Shown piece after piece: positions 1 through 9,200 of a stretch of DNA of 64,000 nucleotides. Under the pieces are notes generated by a model. It was given only the letters and a program-made list of their open reading frames with translations, made no database searches and was not told the DNA's origin. The stretch comes from Paenibacillus artemisiicola. GTDB lineage: Bacteria; Bacillota; Bacilli; Paenibacillales; Paenibacillaceae. How positions within the stretch are numbered: the stretch's first letter is position 1; every line of letters starts with the position of its first letter. A program made the translations under genes and the position numbers. The stretch lies in contig NZ_JAGGDJ010000019.1 in the NCBI RefSeq assembly GCF_017652985.1, forward strand, positions 33,777 through 97,776, given 5' to 3'.

Positions 1-281
1 TCCTCGATGGACACGGTCGGTTTGTTTCTCCGGAACTTATCGATGCAAATATTCGTCACGATCCGTTGGACCCAGGTTTTGAACTGCGCCTTTTCCTCGT
101 ACGTGCCGATCTTGGTATAAATGCGGATAAGGGCTTCTTGGGCGGCATCCATCGCGTCCTGTTCGTTGTTGACGATATAATACGCGGTACGGTATACGTG
201 ATTTTCGATTTGGCGCAACAGAGTAATAAGAGCTTCGCCATCGCCGGCTTGCGCGGCTTTGATCAGGCCTGGCTCTACCAC
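1..281 (-). CDS. ECF-type RNA polymerase sigma factor, N-terminal part
   Basis: The gene enters from beyond the left edge, so only the N-terminal 93 codons are present. The translation has a sigma-70 region 2 pattern: a helical start (LIKAAQAGDGEALITLL), then YRTAYYIVNNEQDAMDAAQEA and a core-binding/-10 recognition stretch ending WVQRIVTNICIDKFRR. Short length before region 2 and no region 1 fit the extracytoplasmic-function class, which directs core polymerase to stress or envelope promoters. The GTG at 281 is chosen because a GAGGGGGG ribosome site precedes it by about 8 bases; an in-frame ATG at 305 is possible but lies upstream of that site. An anti-sigma gene, if present, would be outside the window. 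Confidence 0.85.
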   Translation of the reverse strand, partial: MVEPGLIKAAQAGDGEALITLLRQIENHVYRTAYYIVNNEQDAMDAAQEALIRIYTKIGTYEEKAQFKTWVQRIVTNICIDKFRRNKPTVSIE

Positions 282-420
282 GGAGGATCCCCCCTCTTGC
301 AACATAACAGACGGACGCGTCCTGTCGAATGTTGCACAGCATTAAGATCTTTTTTTATGAAAAATTTAGGTGTCTATGGTCCTAGTCGAATCAAGGCCTA
401 GTACATCAAAAGAATAGCAG

Positions 421-473
421 AAAATAAAAGGACCGTACACCCTGCCGGAACATTTCCAGGCAGCCGTACGGTC
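421..473 (-). terminator. Rho-independent terminator of the hydroxyacid dehydrogenase gene
   Basis: Inverted repeat gaccgtac (431-438) with gtacggtc (466-473) and an inner ctgcc/ggcag pairing. Read on the minus strand it is followed by a T-rich run (cttttattttc), 24 bases after the stop codon at 497. Confidence 0.75.
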
Positions 474-496
474 TTGGACGTCGTCCGCCGCTCGCT

Positions 497-1456
497 TCAA
501 TATTGCGCGCGCAGGTCGACCAGGTTGCGAACCGGCGCGCCATGCGCGCCGTAATGGGCCAGGTTCTCGAGCACGATCTCCAGCGCGCGGGCCGTGTAGA
601 CGTCCGTGCTGCCCGCCTCGTGCGGGGTCAGGATCACGTTGTCCAGCCCCCACAGCGGATGATCTTCCGGCAGCGGCTCCTGCTCGAACACGTCCAGGCC
701 GGCGCCGGCGATGCCGCCGCTTCGGAGCGCCTCCACCAGCGCTTCGGTGTCGGTCGTGCCGCCGCGTCCGATATTCAAGTAATAGGCCGTGGATTTCATG
801 GCGTCGAACCGGGCGGCGCCGATCAAGCCGCGCGTCGCGTCCGTCAGCGGCAGGCAGTTGACGACGTAGTCGCTCCGCGCCAGCACGTCGTTCAAGCGGT
901 CCATGCCGTACATCTCGTCCACGTATTCGGCGGCGCCTTCCGTGCGGCGGATGCCGAGCACCTTCATTTGAAAGGCTTTGGCGATCTTGGCCGTCTCCAG
1001 CCCGATCGCGCCGACGCCGAGGATGGCGATCGTCCGGCCGTGCGCTTCCCCGAGCCGCGGCGAGGGCTGCCATCGGGCCTCGAGCTGGCTGCGCACGGCG
1101 CGATGCACCCCGCGGGTCAGCGACAGCAGCATGGCGAAGATCGATTCCGAGATTTGGAACGGATGCACGCCCGATGCATTGGTGACGACGATGCCGAGCT
1201 CCTTGACGCGGTCAAGCGGCAGATGGTCGATGCCGGCTCCCATGTTTTGCAGCCATTTCAGCGCGATGCCCTCGGTAAAGAGCGTCTTTTTCACGTCCCG
1301 GTTCCACCCGAGGATGATCTCGGCGGATTTCAGCAGCTCCCTCGCTTGCGCTTCGCCGAGCCCCGCGGCTTGCACGAACGCATGCCCCGGCAGCGCCGCC
1401 CGGATCGCCGCGGCCTGTTCGTCGTCGAACGCGTGAACGGAAACGATGGTTCCCAT
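497..1456 (-). CDS. D-2-hydroxyacid dehydrogenase (NAD(P)-dependent)
   Basis: 319 residues, the usual length for this family, which reduces 2-oxoacids to D-2-hydroxyacids. The nucleotide-binding Rossmann motif GVGAIGLETAK lies near residue 148. The catalytic set is present in order: Arg in NIGRGG, Glu in FEQEPLPEDHPLW and His in LTPHEAG. The N-terminal part carries the family's LQNMGAGIDHLPL segment that contributes to substrate binding. The ATG is preceded by GGAGGGG at good spacing. It appears monocistronic, with a terminator downstream and a divergent small gene upstream. Substrate cannot be told from sequence; the glyoxylate/hydroxypyruvate reductase type is the closest general class. Confidence 0.9.
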   Translation of the reverse strand: MGTIVSVHAFDDEQAAAIRAALPGHAFVQAAGLGEAQARELLKSAEIILGWNRDVKKTLFTEGIALKWLQNMGAGIDHLPLDRVKELGIVVTNASGVHPFQISESIFAMLLSLTRGVHRAVRSQLEARWQPSPRLGEAHGRTIAILGVGAIGLETAKIAKAFQMKVLGIRRTEGAAEYVDEMYGMDRLNDVLARSDYVVNCLPLTDATRGLIGAARFDAMKSTAYYLNIGRGGTTDTEALVEALRSGGIAGAGLDVFEQEPLPEDHPLWGLDNVILTPHEAGSTDVYTARALEIVLENLAHYGAHGAPVRNLVDLRAQY

Positions 1457-1586
1457 ACGTACGGCTCCCCTCCCTGATTGTCCCTGATTTTGGTTTAAAC
1501 GTTACCACCCGTCGCGGATTGTGTCAAACGGGAACGATCCGGTTATCTTAATAGCAAGCTGACTATGCGCTGCGGGAGGGTTGAGG

Positions 1587-1916
1587 ATGATGACGAAGGA
1601 GCAGTGGAACGGGCGATGGGTCGACGACTACTTGGACTTGTACAATTTCGCGGGGGCGATCGGCGACCGGGCTTGGCAGGCGGAAATCGTGGAAGAGCTG
1701 CGGCAGAAGGACGCCGCCTACGACGAAACCGTCCGCGAACGGACGAAGGAACAGCTGTGGCTCCAGTTCAACGCGATCAACTATAAGATGATGGAATTGT
1801 TCGCGCTGATGCGCCAAACCGGCAGCACGGAGGAGGAATCCGCCATCCGGGACTTGATCTGGCAGCTGAAGCTGCAGCGGATGGACCTCGCCAAGCAGAT
1901 CAAGGAGCTGTGCTGA
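1587..1916 (+). CDS. Small helical protein of unknown function
   Basis: 109 residues, soluble, rich in Trp, Leu, Glu and Lys, predicted almost entirely helical (for example AIRDLIWQLKLQRMDLAKQIKELC at the end, which looks like an amphipathic or coiled-coil helix). No signal peptide, cysteine motif or enzymatic motif is visible and I do not recognise the family. ATG 1587 is preferred over the in-frame TTG at 1581 because GGGAGGG at 1574-1580 sits six bases before it. It is a lone gene, divergent from the dehydrogenase and followed by a strong hairpin. Probably real because of the ribosome site and its terminator. Confidence 0.7.
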   Translation: MMTKEQWNGRWVDDYLDLYNFAGAIGDRAWQAEIVEELRQKDAAYDETVRERTKEQLWLQFNAINYKMMELFALMRQTGSTEEESAIRDLIWQLKLQRMDLAKQIKELC

Positions 1917-1962
1917 CGATCCGCCGGAACGAACCCCGCGCCGTCCGCCGGCAACGCCTGCA

Positions 1963-2020
1963 CGCCGAATAAGCCCTTCCCGCAGCGTCGTCCGCACCGG
2001 GAAGGGCTTATTCGGCGTTT
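1963..2020. terminator. Strong bidirectional terminator
   Basis: Perfect 20-bp inverted repeat (1963-1982 with 1998-2017) around a 15-base loop, placed between two convergent genes (stops at 1916 and 2038). A short T run follows on the plus strand; it can serve both transcripts. Confidence 0.9.
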
Positions 2021-2037
2021 CTCGGTCGTACGTCCCG

Positions 2038-2478
2038 TCAGTCGACGATCAGTTTGCCGACCATGTTGGCGTGGCCCGAGCCGCACATGACCGAGCAGTT
2101 GTACGGATGCTCGCCCGCCTTGTCGGCCGTGAAGGTCGCCGTGCCGTTGTTTTCTTTGATGTCGACGTTGAAATCCGGGATCGCGAAGCCGTGGGACCCG
2201 GCTTCGTCGACGAGCGTGACCGTGACTTTGTCGCCCTGCTTCACGTGAATTTCGGTTTGGTCGAATTTGAAGTTGGTCGCCTTGACCGTAATGTTCTGCG
2301 CGCCCCCGCCGCCCGCGTTCGTGCCCGCGTTCGTGCCCGCGCCGTTGTTCGTACCCGCGTTCGTGCCGCCGTTGTTGGCGGCGTTGTTGTTCTTGTTGCC
2401 GCCGCAGCCGGTCACCGCCAGCGCCGCCATGCAGACGAGCGCGGACGTGAGGATGCCCTTGCGCAATCGGTTGTTCAT
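2038..2478 (-). CDS. CuA-type cupredoxin lipoprotein
   Basis: 146 residues. A lipoprotein signal peptide ends in LAVTGC with the lipid-bearing Cys at 25, followed by a 35-residue Asn/Gly/Thr tether and a compact cupredoxin domain. The domain has His96 (GSHGF) and a C-terminal loop CSVMCGSGHANM giving Cys128, Cys132, His136 and Met139: the full ligand spacing of the binuclear CuA site of cytochrome oxidase subunit II, not the single-Cys pattern of plastocyanin. It has no membrane hairpin, so it is a stand-alone, outward-facing electron carrier. It is the last gene of the operon with tatA, tatC, the GMC flavoprotein and its Tat-signal subunit, 13 bases after tatA. Role as electron acceptor of the flavoprotein is inferred. 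Confidence 0.85.
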   Translation of the reverse strand: MNNRLRKGILTSALVCMAALAVTGCGGNKNNNAANNGGTNAGTNNGAGTNAGTNAGGGGAQNITVKATNFKFDQTEIHVKQGDKVTVTLVDEAGSHGFAIPDFNVDIKENNGTATFTADKAGEHPYNCSVMCGSGHANMVGKLIVD

Positions 2479-2491
2479 CGGTTATCTCTCC

Positions 2492-2695
2492 TTATTTGGC
2501 TTGTTCCAATTCTTTGACGGGCTGCTGCTTCTCTTCCGTCGCATCATCGATTATGATGCCCTTCGTGGAGTTGCGGAATTCGCGAAGGGTATCGCCGAAC
2601 GCGCGGCCGAGCTGAGGCAGCTTGGCCGGCCCGAAGACGATGAGCGCGATGGCCAGAATGATGATCAGCCCGGAAACGCCGACGTTGTTGAACAT
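2492..2695 (-). CDS. tatA: Twin-arginine translocase subunit TatA
   Basis: 67 residues with the TatA layout: short N-terminus, one membrane helix (about residues 5-21), the FGPAKLPQLGRAFGDTLREF hinge and amphipathic helix, then a charged tail. TatA assembles the pore-forming or membrane-thinning element that moves folded proteins across the cytoplasmic membrane. ATG 2695 is chosen because AAAGGAGG precedes it; a longer in-frame start at 2734 lacks a site and adds residues not seen in the family. It follows tatC by 55 bases and precedes the CuA lipoprotein, in an operon that also encodes a Tat substrate. Confidence 0.95.
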   Translation of the reverse strand: MFNNVGVSGLIIILAIALIVFGPAKLPQLGRAFGDTLREFRNSTKGIIIDDATEEKQQPVKELEQAK

Positions 2696-2750
2696 GCGGA
2701 TGACCTCCTTTCCCGAATCGGATGGTTTAAACATGGATTGCCGCGTCCTC

Positions 2751-3515
2751 TTACGGCAGCGCCGGCTTCAGCCCCCGTTTCTCCCTTCTCCGGAAGTACC
2801 GGATGCTGACGAAGGCGCTGATCTCGAACAGCAGGATGAGCGGAAGCGTCACCGACAGATGCGAGACGAAGTCGGGAGGCGAGATGAGCGAGCCCAGCAC
2901 CGCCAAGCCGACGTACGCGAACTTGCGGACCTGCTTCAGCTTGCCCGGCGTGAGCAGCCCGATGCGGGTCAGCAGGAGCAGAACGAGCGGCATCTCGAAC
3001 GCGATGCCCATCGGCAGCAGGAAGCTGACGAGGAAGGAGACGTAATGCTGGATGCCGTATACCTCTTGCGCCCCGATCGACCGGTTGAGCTTGATCATGA
3101 ACGCGATCATCATCGGCAGGGCGACGAGATAGCCGAACAGCACGCCGCTCGCGAAGAGCAGCACCGACAGCGGCACGTACATCAGCGTCGCTTTGGCTTC
3201 CGATTCCGTCATGCCCGGCCGCGCGAACGCCCACAGCTGATAGACGAATACCGGCAGCGACAGCAGCAGCCCGACCATGAGCGCGCATTTCATATAGACG
3301 GCCAGCCCGTCGGACAGCGAGAAGACGCTCCATTCCACCTTCACCGAGCCGAGATGCGTCTTGACGAAATGCAGCAAGCGCGGCGAAACGTAGAGACCGG
3401 CGGCCAAAGCGAGCACGAACCAGACCGCCGCGACGATGAGCCGCTTGCGCAGCTCCGTCAAATGCGCGATCAGGTCCCGATCCACGGACAGCTTGCCGTT
3501 CTCCGCGCCGCTCAC
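2751..3515 (-). CDS. tatC: Twin-arginine translocase subunit TatC
   Basis: 254 residues with six membrane segments and the conserved N-terminal LIAHLTELRKRL cytoplasmic motif that contacts the RR signal. The family's FARPGMTESEAK loop and the IAFEMPLVLLLL helix follow. TatC is the signal-peptide receptor of the minimal TatA-TatC system of Gram-positive bacteria. It begins at GTG 3515, which overlaps the stop codon of the GMC oxidoreductase gene by GTGA, so the export receptor is translationally coupled to the enzyme. The C-terminal tail is basic and short. Whether this is the cell's only TatC cannot be told from the window. Confidence 0.95.
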   Translation of the reverse strand: MSGAENGKLSVDRDLIAHLTELRKRLIVAAVWFVLALAAGLYVSPRLLHFVKTHLGSVKVEWSVFSLSDGLAVYMKCALMVGLLLSLPVFVYQLWAFARPGMTESEAKATLMYVPLSVLLFASGVLFGYLVALPMMIAFMIKLNRSIGAQEVYGIQHYVSFLVSFLLPMGIAFEMPLVLLLLTRIGLLTPGKLKQVRKFAYVGLAVLGSLISPPDFVSHLSVTLPLILLFEISAFVSIRYFRRREKRGLKPALP

Positions 3516-5233
3516 GCGAGCGGTCCCGGCTTCGCGATATATTTGGCGATGCCGTCGGCCGCCCGGTACGCGAGCGCCCCGACGGTCGCCGTCGGATTGA
3601 ACCCGCTGTTATGCGAGAACGCCGAGGCGCCGACGACGAAGACGTTCGGGGCGTCCCACATTTGCAGGTAATTGTTGACGACCGACGTCTTGGGATCGCT
3701 GCCCATGATGGCGCCGCCCGTATTATGCGTGGACTGGTACGGCACGATGTTGTACTGCTTGATGGAGTCGTGAATCTCCGTCTTCGTGCCGCCCATTCCG
3801 TCGGCGATTTCCTTCGTTTTGCCGGCGATGTATTTCACGAGCTCGCGATCCTGGTCTTCGAAATCGAACGTCAGCCGGATCAGCGGCAGGCCGAGCGCGT
3901 CCTTGTAGGTCGGGTCGAGATCGAGGTAATGGTGGCGCCACGGCATGCTGGAGCCCTGCGCCGCCACGGTCAGCACGCGGTTCGCGTAATGAAGCGTTTG
4001 CTTCTTGAACTCGGCCCCCCATTTGGCGGTGCCCATCGGCGCGGGCTGGAATTGGATCGGCCTGGCCCCCGTCTGCGTGAACCGGATGTTCGCGCCGTGC
4101 AGAAACTTCAGGTCCGCATGGTCGAAATTGTCGCCGTTGTAATCGTCTAGGCTGCTGCCGAGCGCGCCCGCGCCCATCGCCAGGTTGAATTCGCGGTCCT
4201 CGTACATGACGTTCGTGCTGGCGCCGTTCACCTGATAGGCGTAGTTGCGGCCGACCGCGCCCGTGTCGGATTGCGGATCGTACGGCCGGCCGAGCTTGGA
4301 GTGCAGCAGCAGCCGGACGTTGGAGAACAAGTAGCTCGCGAGAATGACGACGTCCGCCGGCTGGATATACTCTTCGCCGGTCGGCGTGTTGACGTAGCGG
4401 ACGCCCGTCGCCTTCGTGCCGTCGTGCAGCACTTCCGTCACGGTCGAGTGCGTCCGGAGGTCCAGCTTGCCCGTCTTCTGGGAGACGGGCATGACCGTGA
4501 CGACGGGATCGGACTTCGCGCCGTATTCGCAGCCGAAGCGCTCGCAGTAGCCGCAGTATTGGCAGGCGGCCCGCTCGATCCCGTCCGGATTCTTGTACTG
4601 CTCGGTCAGGTTGGCCGAGGGGATCACGTACGGGTGATAGCCGAGCTTCTTGGCCGATTCCTCGAACAGCTTCATGCCGGGCGTCTTCTTCATCGGGCCG
4701 ACCGGGAACGCCTTGGACATCTTCCCGACGTTCGGCTGGGTCGTCGGTTCGCCGCCGATGCCGGCCATCTGCTCGAATTTCACGTAATACGGCTCCAGCT
4801 CGTCGTAGGTGATGCCCCAATCGCGGATCGCCATGCCGGCCGGAATTTTTTTGGCGCCGTAGCGCTCGATCGTCTTGCTGCGGATCTGGAAATCGTACGG
4901 CAGGAACCGGTAATACTGGCCGTTCCAATGCACGCCCGCGCCGCCCAGCCCTTCGCCGAGCAGGAACGAGCCGTAGCTGCGCATCGGCAAAGCCCGCTGC
5001 TTGTCCGAGTTGCGGAACGTGACCGTTTCCTTGGATAGATCCTGCATCAGCTCGTACCGGGACGCGTAGCGCAGCTCGTCGTGCACGTGGAAATAATCCT
5101 GCGTGTTCCGGCTCTTGCCCCGCTCGAGGCCGACCACGGAATGGCCGGCCTTCGTCAGCTCCGCGGCGATGATGCCGCCGACCCAGCCCATGCCGACGAT
5201 GACGACCGGCACTTTCGGAAGTTTCGTTGCCAT
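3512..5233 (-). CDS. GMC-family FAD oxidoreductase (catalytic subunit, gluconate/sugar dehydrogenase type)
   Basis: 573 residues. FAD Rossmann motif GMGWVGGIIAAELTKAG at about residues 14-30, GAGVHWNG near 98-105, and the C-terminal GMC signature with paired His in STHNTGG and SHNSGFNPTATVGALAY. Members oxidise sugars, sugar acids or polyols. Cys224, Cys227, Cys230 and Cys235 (CQYCGYCERFGC) lie where bacterial FAD glucose dehydrogenases hold a 3Fe-4S cluster, so an iron-sulphur relay is plausible. There is no signal peptide: the protein begins almost directly with the FAD motif. It is preceded 16 bases away by a Tat-signal small subunit, so export by hitchhiking is likely. Substrate is unknown; no cytochrome c subunit is adjacent. 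Confidence 0.9.
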   Translation of the reverse strand: MATKLPKVPVVIVGMGWVGGIIAAELTKAGHSVVGLERGKSRNTQDYFHVHDELRYASRYELMQDLSKETVTFRNSDKQRALPMRSYGSFLLGEGLGGAGVHWNGQYYRFLPYDFQIRSKTIERYGAKKIPAGMAIRDWGITYDELEPYYVKFEQMAGIGGEPTTQPNVGKMSKAFPVGPMKKTPGMKLFEESAKKLGYHPYVIPSANLTEQYKNPDGIERAACQYCGYCERFGCEYGAKSDPVVTVMPVSQKTGKLDLRTHSTVTEVLHDGTKATGVRYVNTPTGEEYIQPADVVILASYLFSNVRLLLHSKLGRPYDPQSDTGAVGRNYAYQVNGASTNVMYEDREFNLAMGAGALGSSLDDYNGDNFDHADLKFLHGANIRFTQTGARPIQFQPAPMGTAKWGAEFKKQTLHYANRVLTVAAQGSSMPWRHHYLDLDPTYKDALGLPLIRLTFDFEDQDRELVKYIAGKTKEIADGMGGTKTEIHDSIKQYNIVPYQSTHNTGGAIMGSDPKTSVVNNYLQMWDAPNVFVVGASAFSHNSGFNPTATVGALAYRAADGIAKYIAKPGPLA

Positions 5234-5249
5234 AGTCTGCTTCCTCCTC

Positions 5250-6041
5250 CTAACCCATTTCCAAATGGTCGCTCAGGCTTAACGGCTCCATTTTGACGAA
5301 CTCGTCCTTCTCGATGTCGTTGATGTAGCTCATCTGATTGCCCGGGAAGCTGCGCATGCGCCAGCCCCCCATGTTTTTGTTGCCGCCGTATAGCGGATCC
5401 GCGTAGACGCCTTCGATCGTCAGGTTCAGGAAGTAATTGAAGAACGTCGATGCCGGCACGCCTTTCAAATGCACCGCGTCCGACTCGAAATCCCCGAGCA
5501 CCTTGTCCTGCTCCTCCGGCGCCAAATCCGGGAATCCCTTCTGATACTTGTCGTTGCTGTACAAGCTGAGCGCGTCCAGGCCGAGCGCGATCAGCTCCCG
5601 CCGCTTGAAGGAGAGCTGGTAGCCCTGCGTCGCCTCCGACTTGTAGAACGGCGGGCTCATGTACTCGCGTCCGTTCAATCCGTAGGAGCTGGCCATCTGA
5701 TGGTCGATGAAAAAAGCGACGCCGAGCTCCTTCGCTCCGGGACCCGACTCATCCTTCGGATAGATGCGTTCCGCGGCCGCCTCCGCCGTGAGGAATTGGT
5801 CTTGATTGAAGTACATCAGCGCTTGGTTGTAGTCCCGGTCCGCCGTCTGCGCCGGTTTATTGGGATCGGTCTGCCCCGCCGGCGGCGTCTCCCCGGTCTT
5901 CGTCTGCTTCGCGTTCGCGCCGATCAGGCCGCCGATGACGCCGCCGACCACGACGCCGCCGATCGCGGTGCCCGAATATTTGAGAAACTGCCTGCGCGAC
6001 TCGTCGCGGGGCTGCCCGGGCGGATCTTGTTTGTTCGCCAT
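5250..6041 (-). CDS. Gluconate 2-dehydrogenase subunit 3-like protein with Tat signal
   Basis: 263 residues. The N-terminus carries a twin-arginine signal SRRQFLK (Arg16-Arg17) followed by a glycine-rich hydrophobic stretch and a Pro/Thr-rich spacer, then the subunit-3 domain (TAEAAAERIYPKDESGPGAKELGVAFFIDHQMA). In known three-subunit membrane dehydrogenases this small subunit chaperones the FAD subunit and supplies the export signal. First gene of the five-gene operon; ATG 6041 has GAGAGG eight bases upstream. The C-terminal third (FPGNQMSYINDIEKDEF) matches the family's end. Longer than minimal family members because of the spacer. Upstream 210 bases separate it from the divergent giant repeat-protein gene. 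Confidence 0.9.
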   Translation of the reverse strand: MANKQDPPGQPRDESRRQFLKYSGTAIGGVVVGGVIGGLIGANAKQTKTGETPPAGQTDPNKPAQTADRDYNQALMYFNQDQFLTAEAAAERIYPKDESGPGAKELGVAFFIDHQMASSYGLNGREYMSPPFYKSEATQGYQLSFKRRELIALGLDALSLYSNDKYQKGFPDLAPEEQDKVLGDFESDAVHLKGVPASTFFNYFLNLTIEGVYADPLYGGNKNMGGWRMRSFPGNQMSYINDIEKDEFVKMEPLSLSDHLEMG

Positions 6042-6251
6042 GCCATTCGCCTCTCTTCCGAAAGTTGGAGGAATTCCTTGGGGTTAGTGTTTTCCAGCGG
6101 ACGCAGCATTATCCACGCATAATCGGGAAACTTCCGGCGGCAGGCCGCGGACGGGCGGACGGAAATAATCGGACTGAACGGGGAGGCGGCCGAATAGGTA
6201 ACGAACAGCGGTTTTATTTCACTGCTCCTAAAGGGAAGGGGTGAGCCGGCA

Positions 6252-9200
6252 GTGGCTTGTGCGAATTTGGGCGTGGCCAACGATTTCAACGTCTTCGTGC
6301 TCGGCAACCATACGCAATCGTTCGTCGACGCCGGCGGACGGGTCGCCGTAGGCGGGAAAGCGACGTACCGCGGCTACGGCATCGGCAGCGCGCTGAACGT
6401 ATCCGCGACGCGGGCCGACTTGATCGTCGGAGGCAGCATGGACATCATCGGCGGCACGAACTTCAGCGGGAACAGCGTCATCGCGCCGGGCGGAACGATC
6501 GTCAATTATACGATGACGAACAATAACGGCGTGCTGCCGCAGCCGCAGACCGGCACGCCGGTCGATTTCGCCGCGGCGGGCCAGTACTTGACGTGCGCGT
6601 CCGCTTCCTGGGGCGCGCTCGCGCCGACGGGAACCGTGTCGGTCGCGTTCGGGACGATCACGCTGACGGGCACCGGTCCGACGCTCAACATTTTCAGCCT
6701 GAACGGCGCGAACGTGGCCGGCTCCGGCGTCTCGCTCGCGACGGCGAACGGCATCAACATCGTGACGCCGCCGGGTTCGACGGTGCTCGTCAATATCGCG
6801 GGCAACGGCGTCGGCTTCGGCAGCTACGCCATGTTCATCAACGGCGGCCAATCCTCGCCGAGCAACGGCGCCGTCATCCTCTGGAATTTCTACCAAGCGA
6901 CGTCCGCCTTCAACCTGAACCTGTCCATCAAAGGCTCGGTGCTGGCGCCGCTCGCCGTCTGGAGCGCGGTCGGCTTCGGCAATATCGACGGCACGATGGC
7001 GGCGCAGTCGTTCGTCAATACGACCGGATCGCTGGAAGCCCATACAATCCCGTTCGTCGGCTGCCTGCCGGAGGTCGCGTGCACGCCGACGCTGACGATC
7101 CGCAAGACGGTCAACGGCGGCGCTTCGTTCGCGGGAACGGCCGGAACGCCGCTGACTTATGTGATTCAAGTCATCAACACGGGCGGCGGCGTGCTGACCA
7201 ACGTGCAGATCAGCGATCCGCTGCTCGGCTTCAGCCAGACCGTCCCTTCGCTCGCTTCCGGGCAGGAAGTCGACTTTACGATCCAATCGCAGGTGCAGCC
7301 GGGCACGCCCGGCAGCAGCTACGTCAACACGGCGTTCGTGCAGAGCAATCAGACGCCGCAGCAGTCCGGCTCGGTCACCATTACGATCCAGGGCTTCCTG
7401 GACGTCAGCCTGATCAAGACGGCCGACCGGACGAGCGCCGCGCCGGGCGATACCGTCCAATACACGTTCACCGTCGTCAACCCGGGCGGCGCGGCGCTCC
7501 AAAACGCGACGCTGACCGACGCGGCGCTCGGGCTCTCGTTGTCCTTCCCATCCTTCGTAAGCGGCACGATCGCGACGGTCCCGTACACGATTCCCGCCAA
7601 TGCCGTCATCGGCAGCACCTTCGTGAACACCGGCGTCCTGAACGCGTCGAATCTGGCGTCGCCGGTATCCGCGCAGGCATCCGTGCTCATCACGGAAACG
7701 CCCTCCGTCCTGCTCACCAAGACGGCCGATCGCGCGACGGCGCTGCCGGGGGATACGATTCAATACACCGTTACCGTGTCGAACGATTCCCAGGTCACGC
7801 CCGTCTTCAATCTGCGCGTCACGGATCCGCTGCTGTCGCTCGACCAGATCATTCCGCAGCTCAACGCGCAGGCTTCGTCCGTCTTCAACGGCATGTATGC
7901 CGTGCCGCCGGGAACCCCCGCCGGAACGGTCATCACGAACACCTCCGTGCTGCAGTCGTCGCTCGGCACCCAATCGGCGACCGTGCAGGTGACCGTCGCC
8001 CCGCTGGCGGCGATTTCCATCGCGAAGACGCCCCGAAGACCGGCCGTGGCGCCCGGGGATACCGTCATCTACGACATCGTCGTGACCAATACCGGCAACG
8101 TCCCGTTGACGAACGTCCTCGTGTCCGACCCCGCGCTCTCCTTCTCCACGGCGATCGCGTCGCTCGGGATCGGCGCTCAGAGCGCGTCCGAAGCGTTCTT
8201 CACCGTGCCGCCGGGGACGGCGGCCGGCACGAAATTCTTCAACACGGCGTTCGTTCTCTCGGATCAGACCGCCCCCGAGGAAGCGGGCAGCGAAATCATC
8301 GTCGCCCCGGTTTACTCGATCTCGATCCAGAAAGCGGCGTCGCCGACCACGGCCGCTCCCGGAGCGACGGTCAACTATACGATCACCGTGACCAACACGT
8401 CCAACGCGGCCATCACCGGCGTTGCGGTATCGGACCCGACGATCGGCCTGCAGCAGACGATCGGCTCGATGCCCGCCAATTCCTTGGTCGTGTTCGAGAT
8501 TCCGTTTACCGTGCCCGCAGGTGCGGCAGCCGGCACGGTGCTCAACAACATCGTAAGCGCCGTCTCCGATCAAACGCCGGTCCGCACGGCGGCGGCGCAA
8601 GTGACGGTCGCGGCGGCGCCGGCGATGACGCTGGCGAAGACCGTGTCGCAAGCCGTCGCGAATCCGGGCGATACCGTCGATTTCACCCTCGTGCTTACCA
8701 ATACGGGCAACATCGCGCTGACGAACGCGGTGCTGGTCGACTCCTTCCTCGGCATCAATCAGTTCATTCCGTCGCTCGCCGTCGGGCAGTCGTTCCAGCT
8801 GACGGCGCCGTATACCGTGCCGGCTTCGTCGGCGCCCGGCACGATCATCACCAATTCGGCCGCGGCGGCCTCGAACCAGACGCCGGCGCCGATCTTCGCG
8901 ACGGCGTCGGTGACGGTGGTCGGGTCGCCTTCCATCGCGCTGACGAAGACGGCAAGCACCGCCGGCGCCGTGCCCGGCCAAACCGTTACGTTCACCGTCA
9001 GCCTGACGAACGCCTCGGCCATCGCGCTGACCAACGTGACGATCGAGGACGATTTTTTCGGGGTCGTCGACCAGTTCCCGACGCTGCTCCCGCTCGAGAC
9101 GAAGGTCTTCACGCTGGATTACGCCATTCCGGCCGGGACGCCGGCGGACACCGTCTTCACGAACGTCGCGGTCGCGCGCTCCGACCAGACGCCGGAGGTC

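Noticed and set aside
1485..1510. LacI-like half sites (gtttaaacg/cgttacc) before the hydroxyacid dehydrogenase
   Set aside because: Symmetry is weak and no regulator is adjacent; not enough to call an operator.
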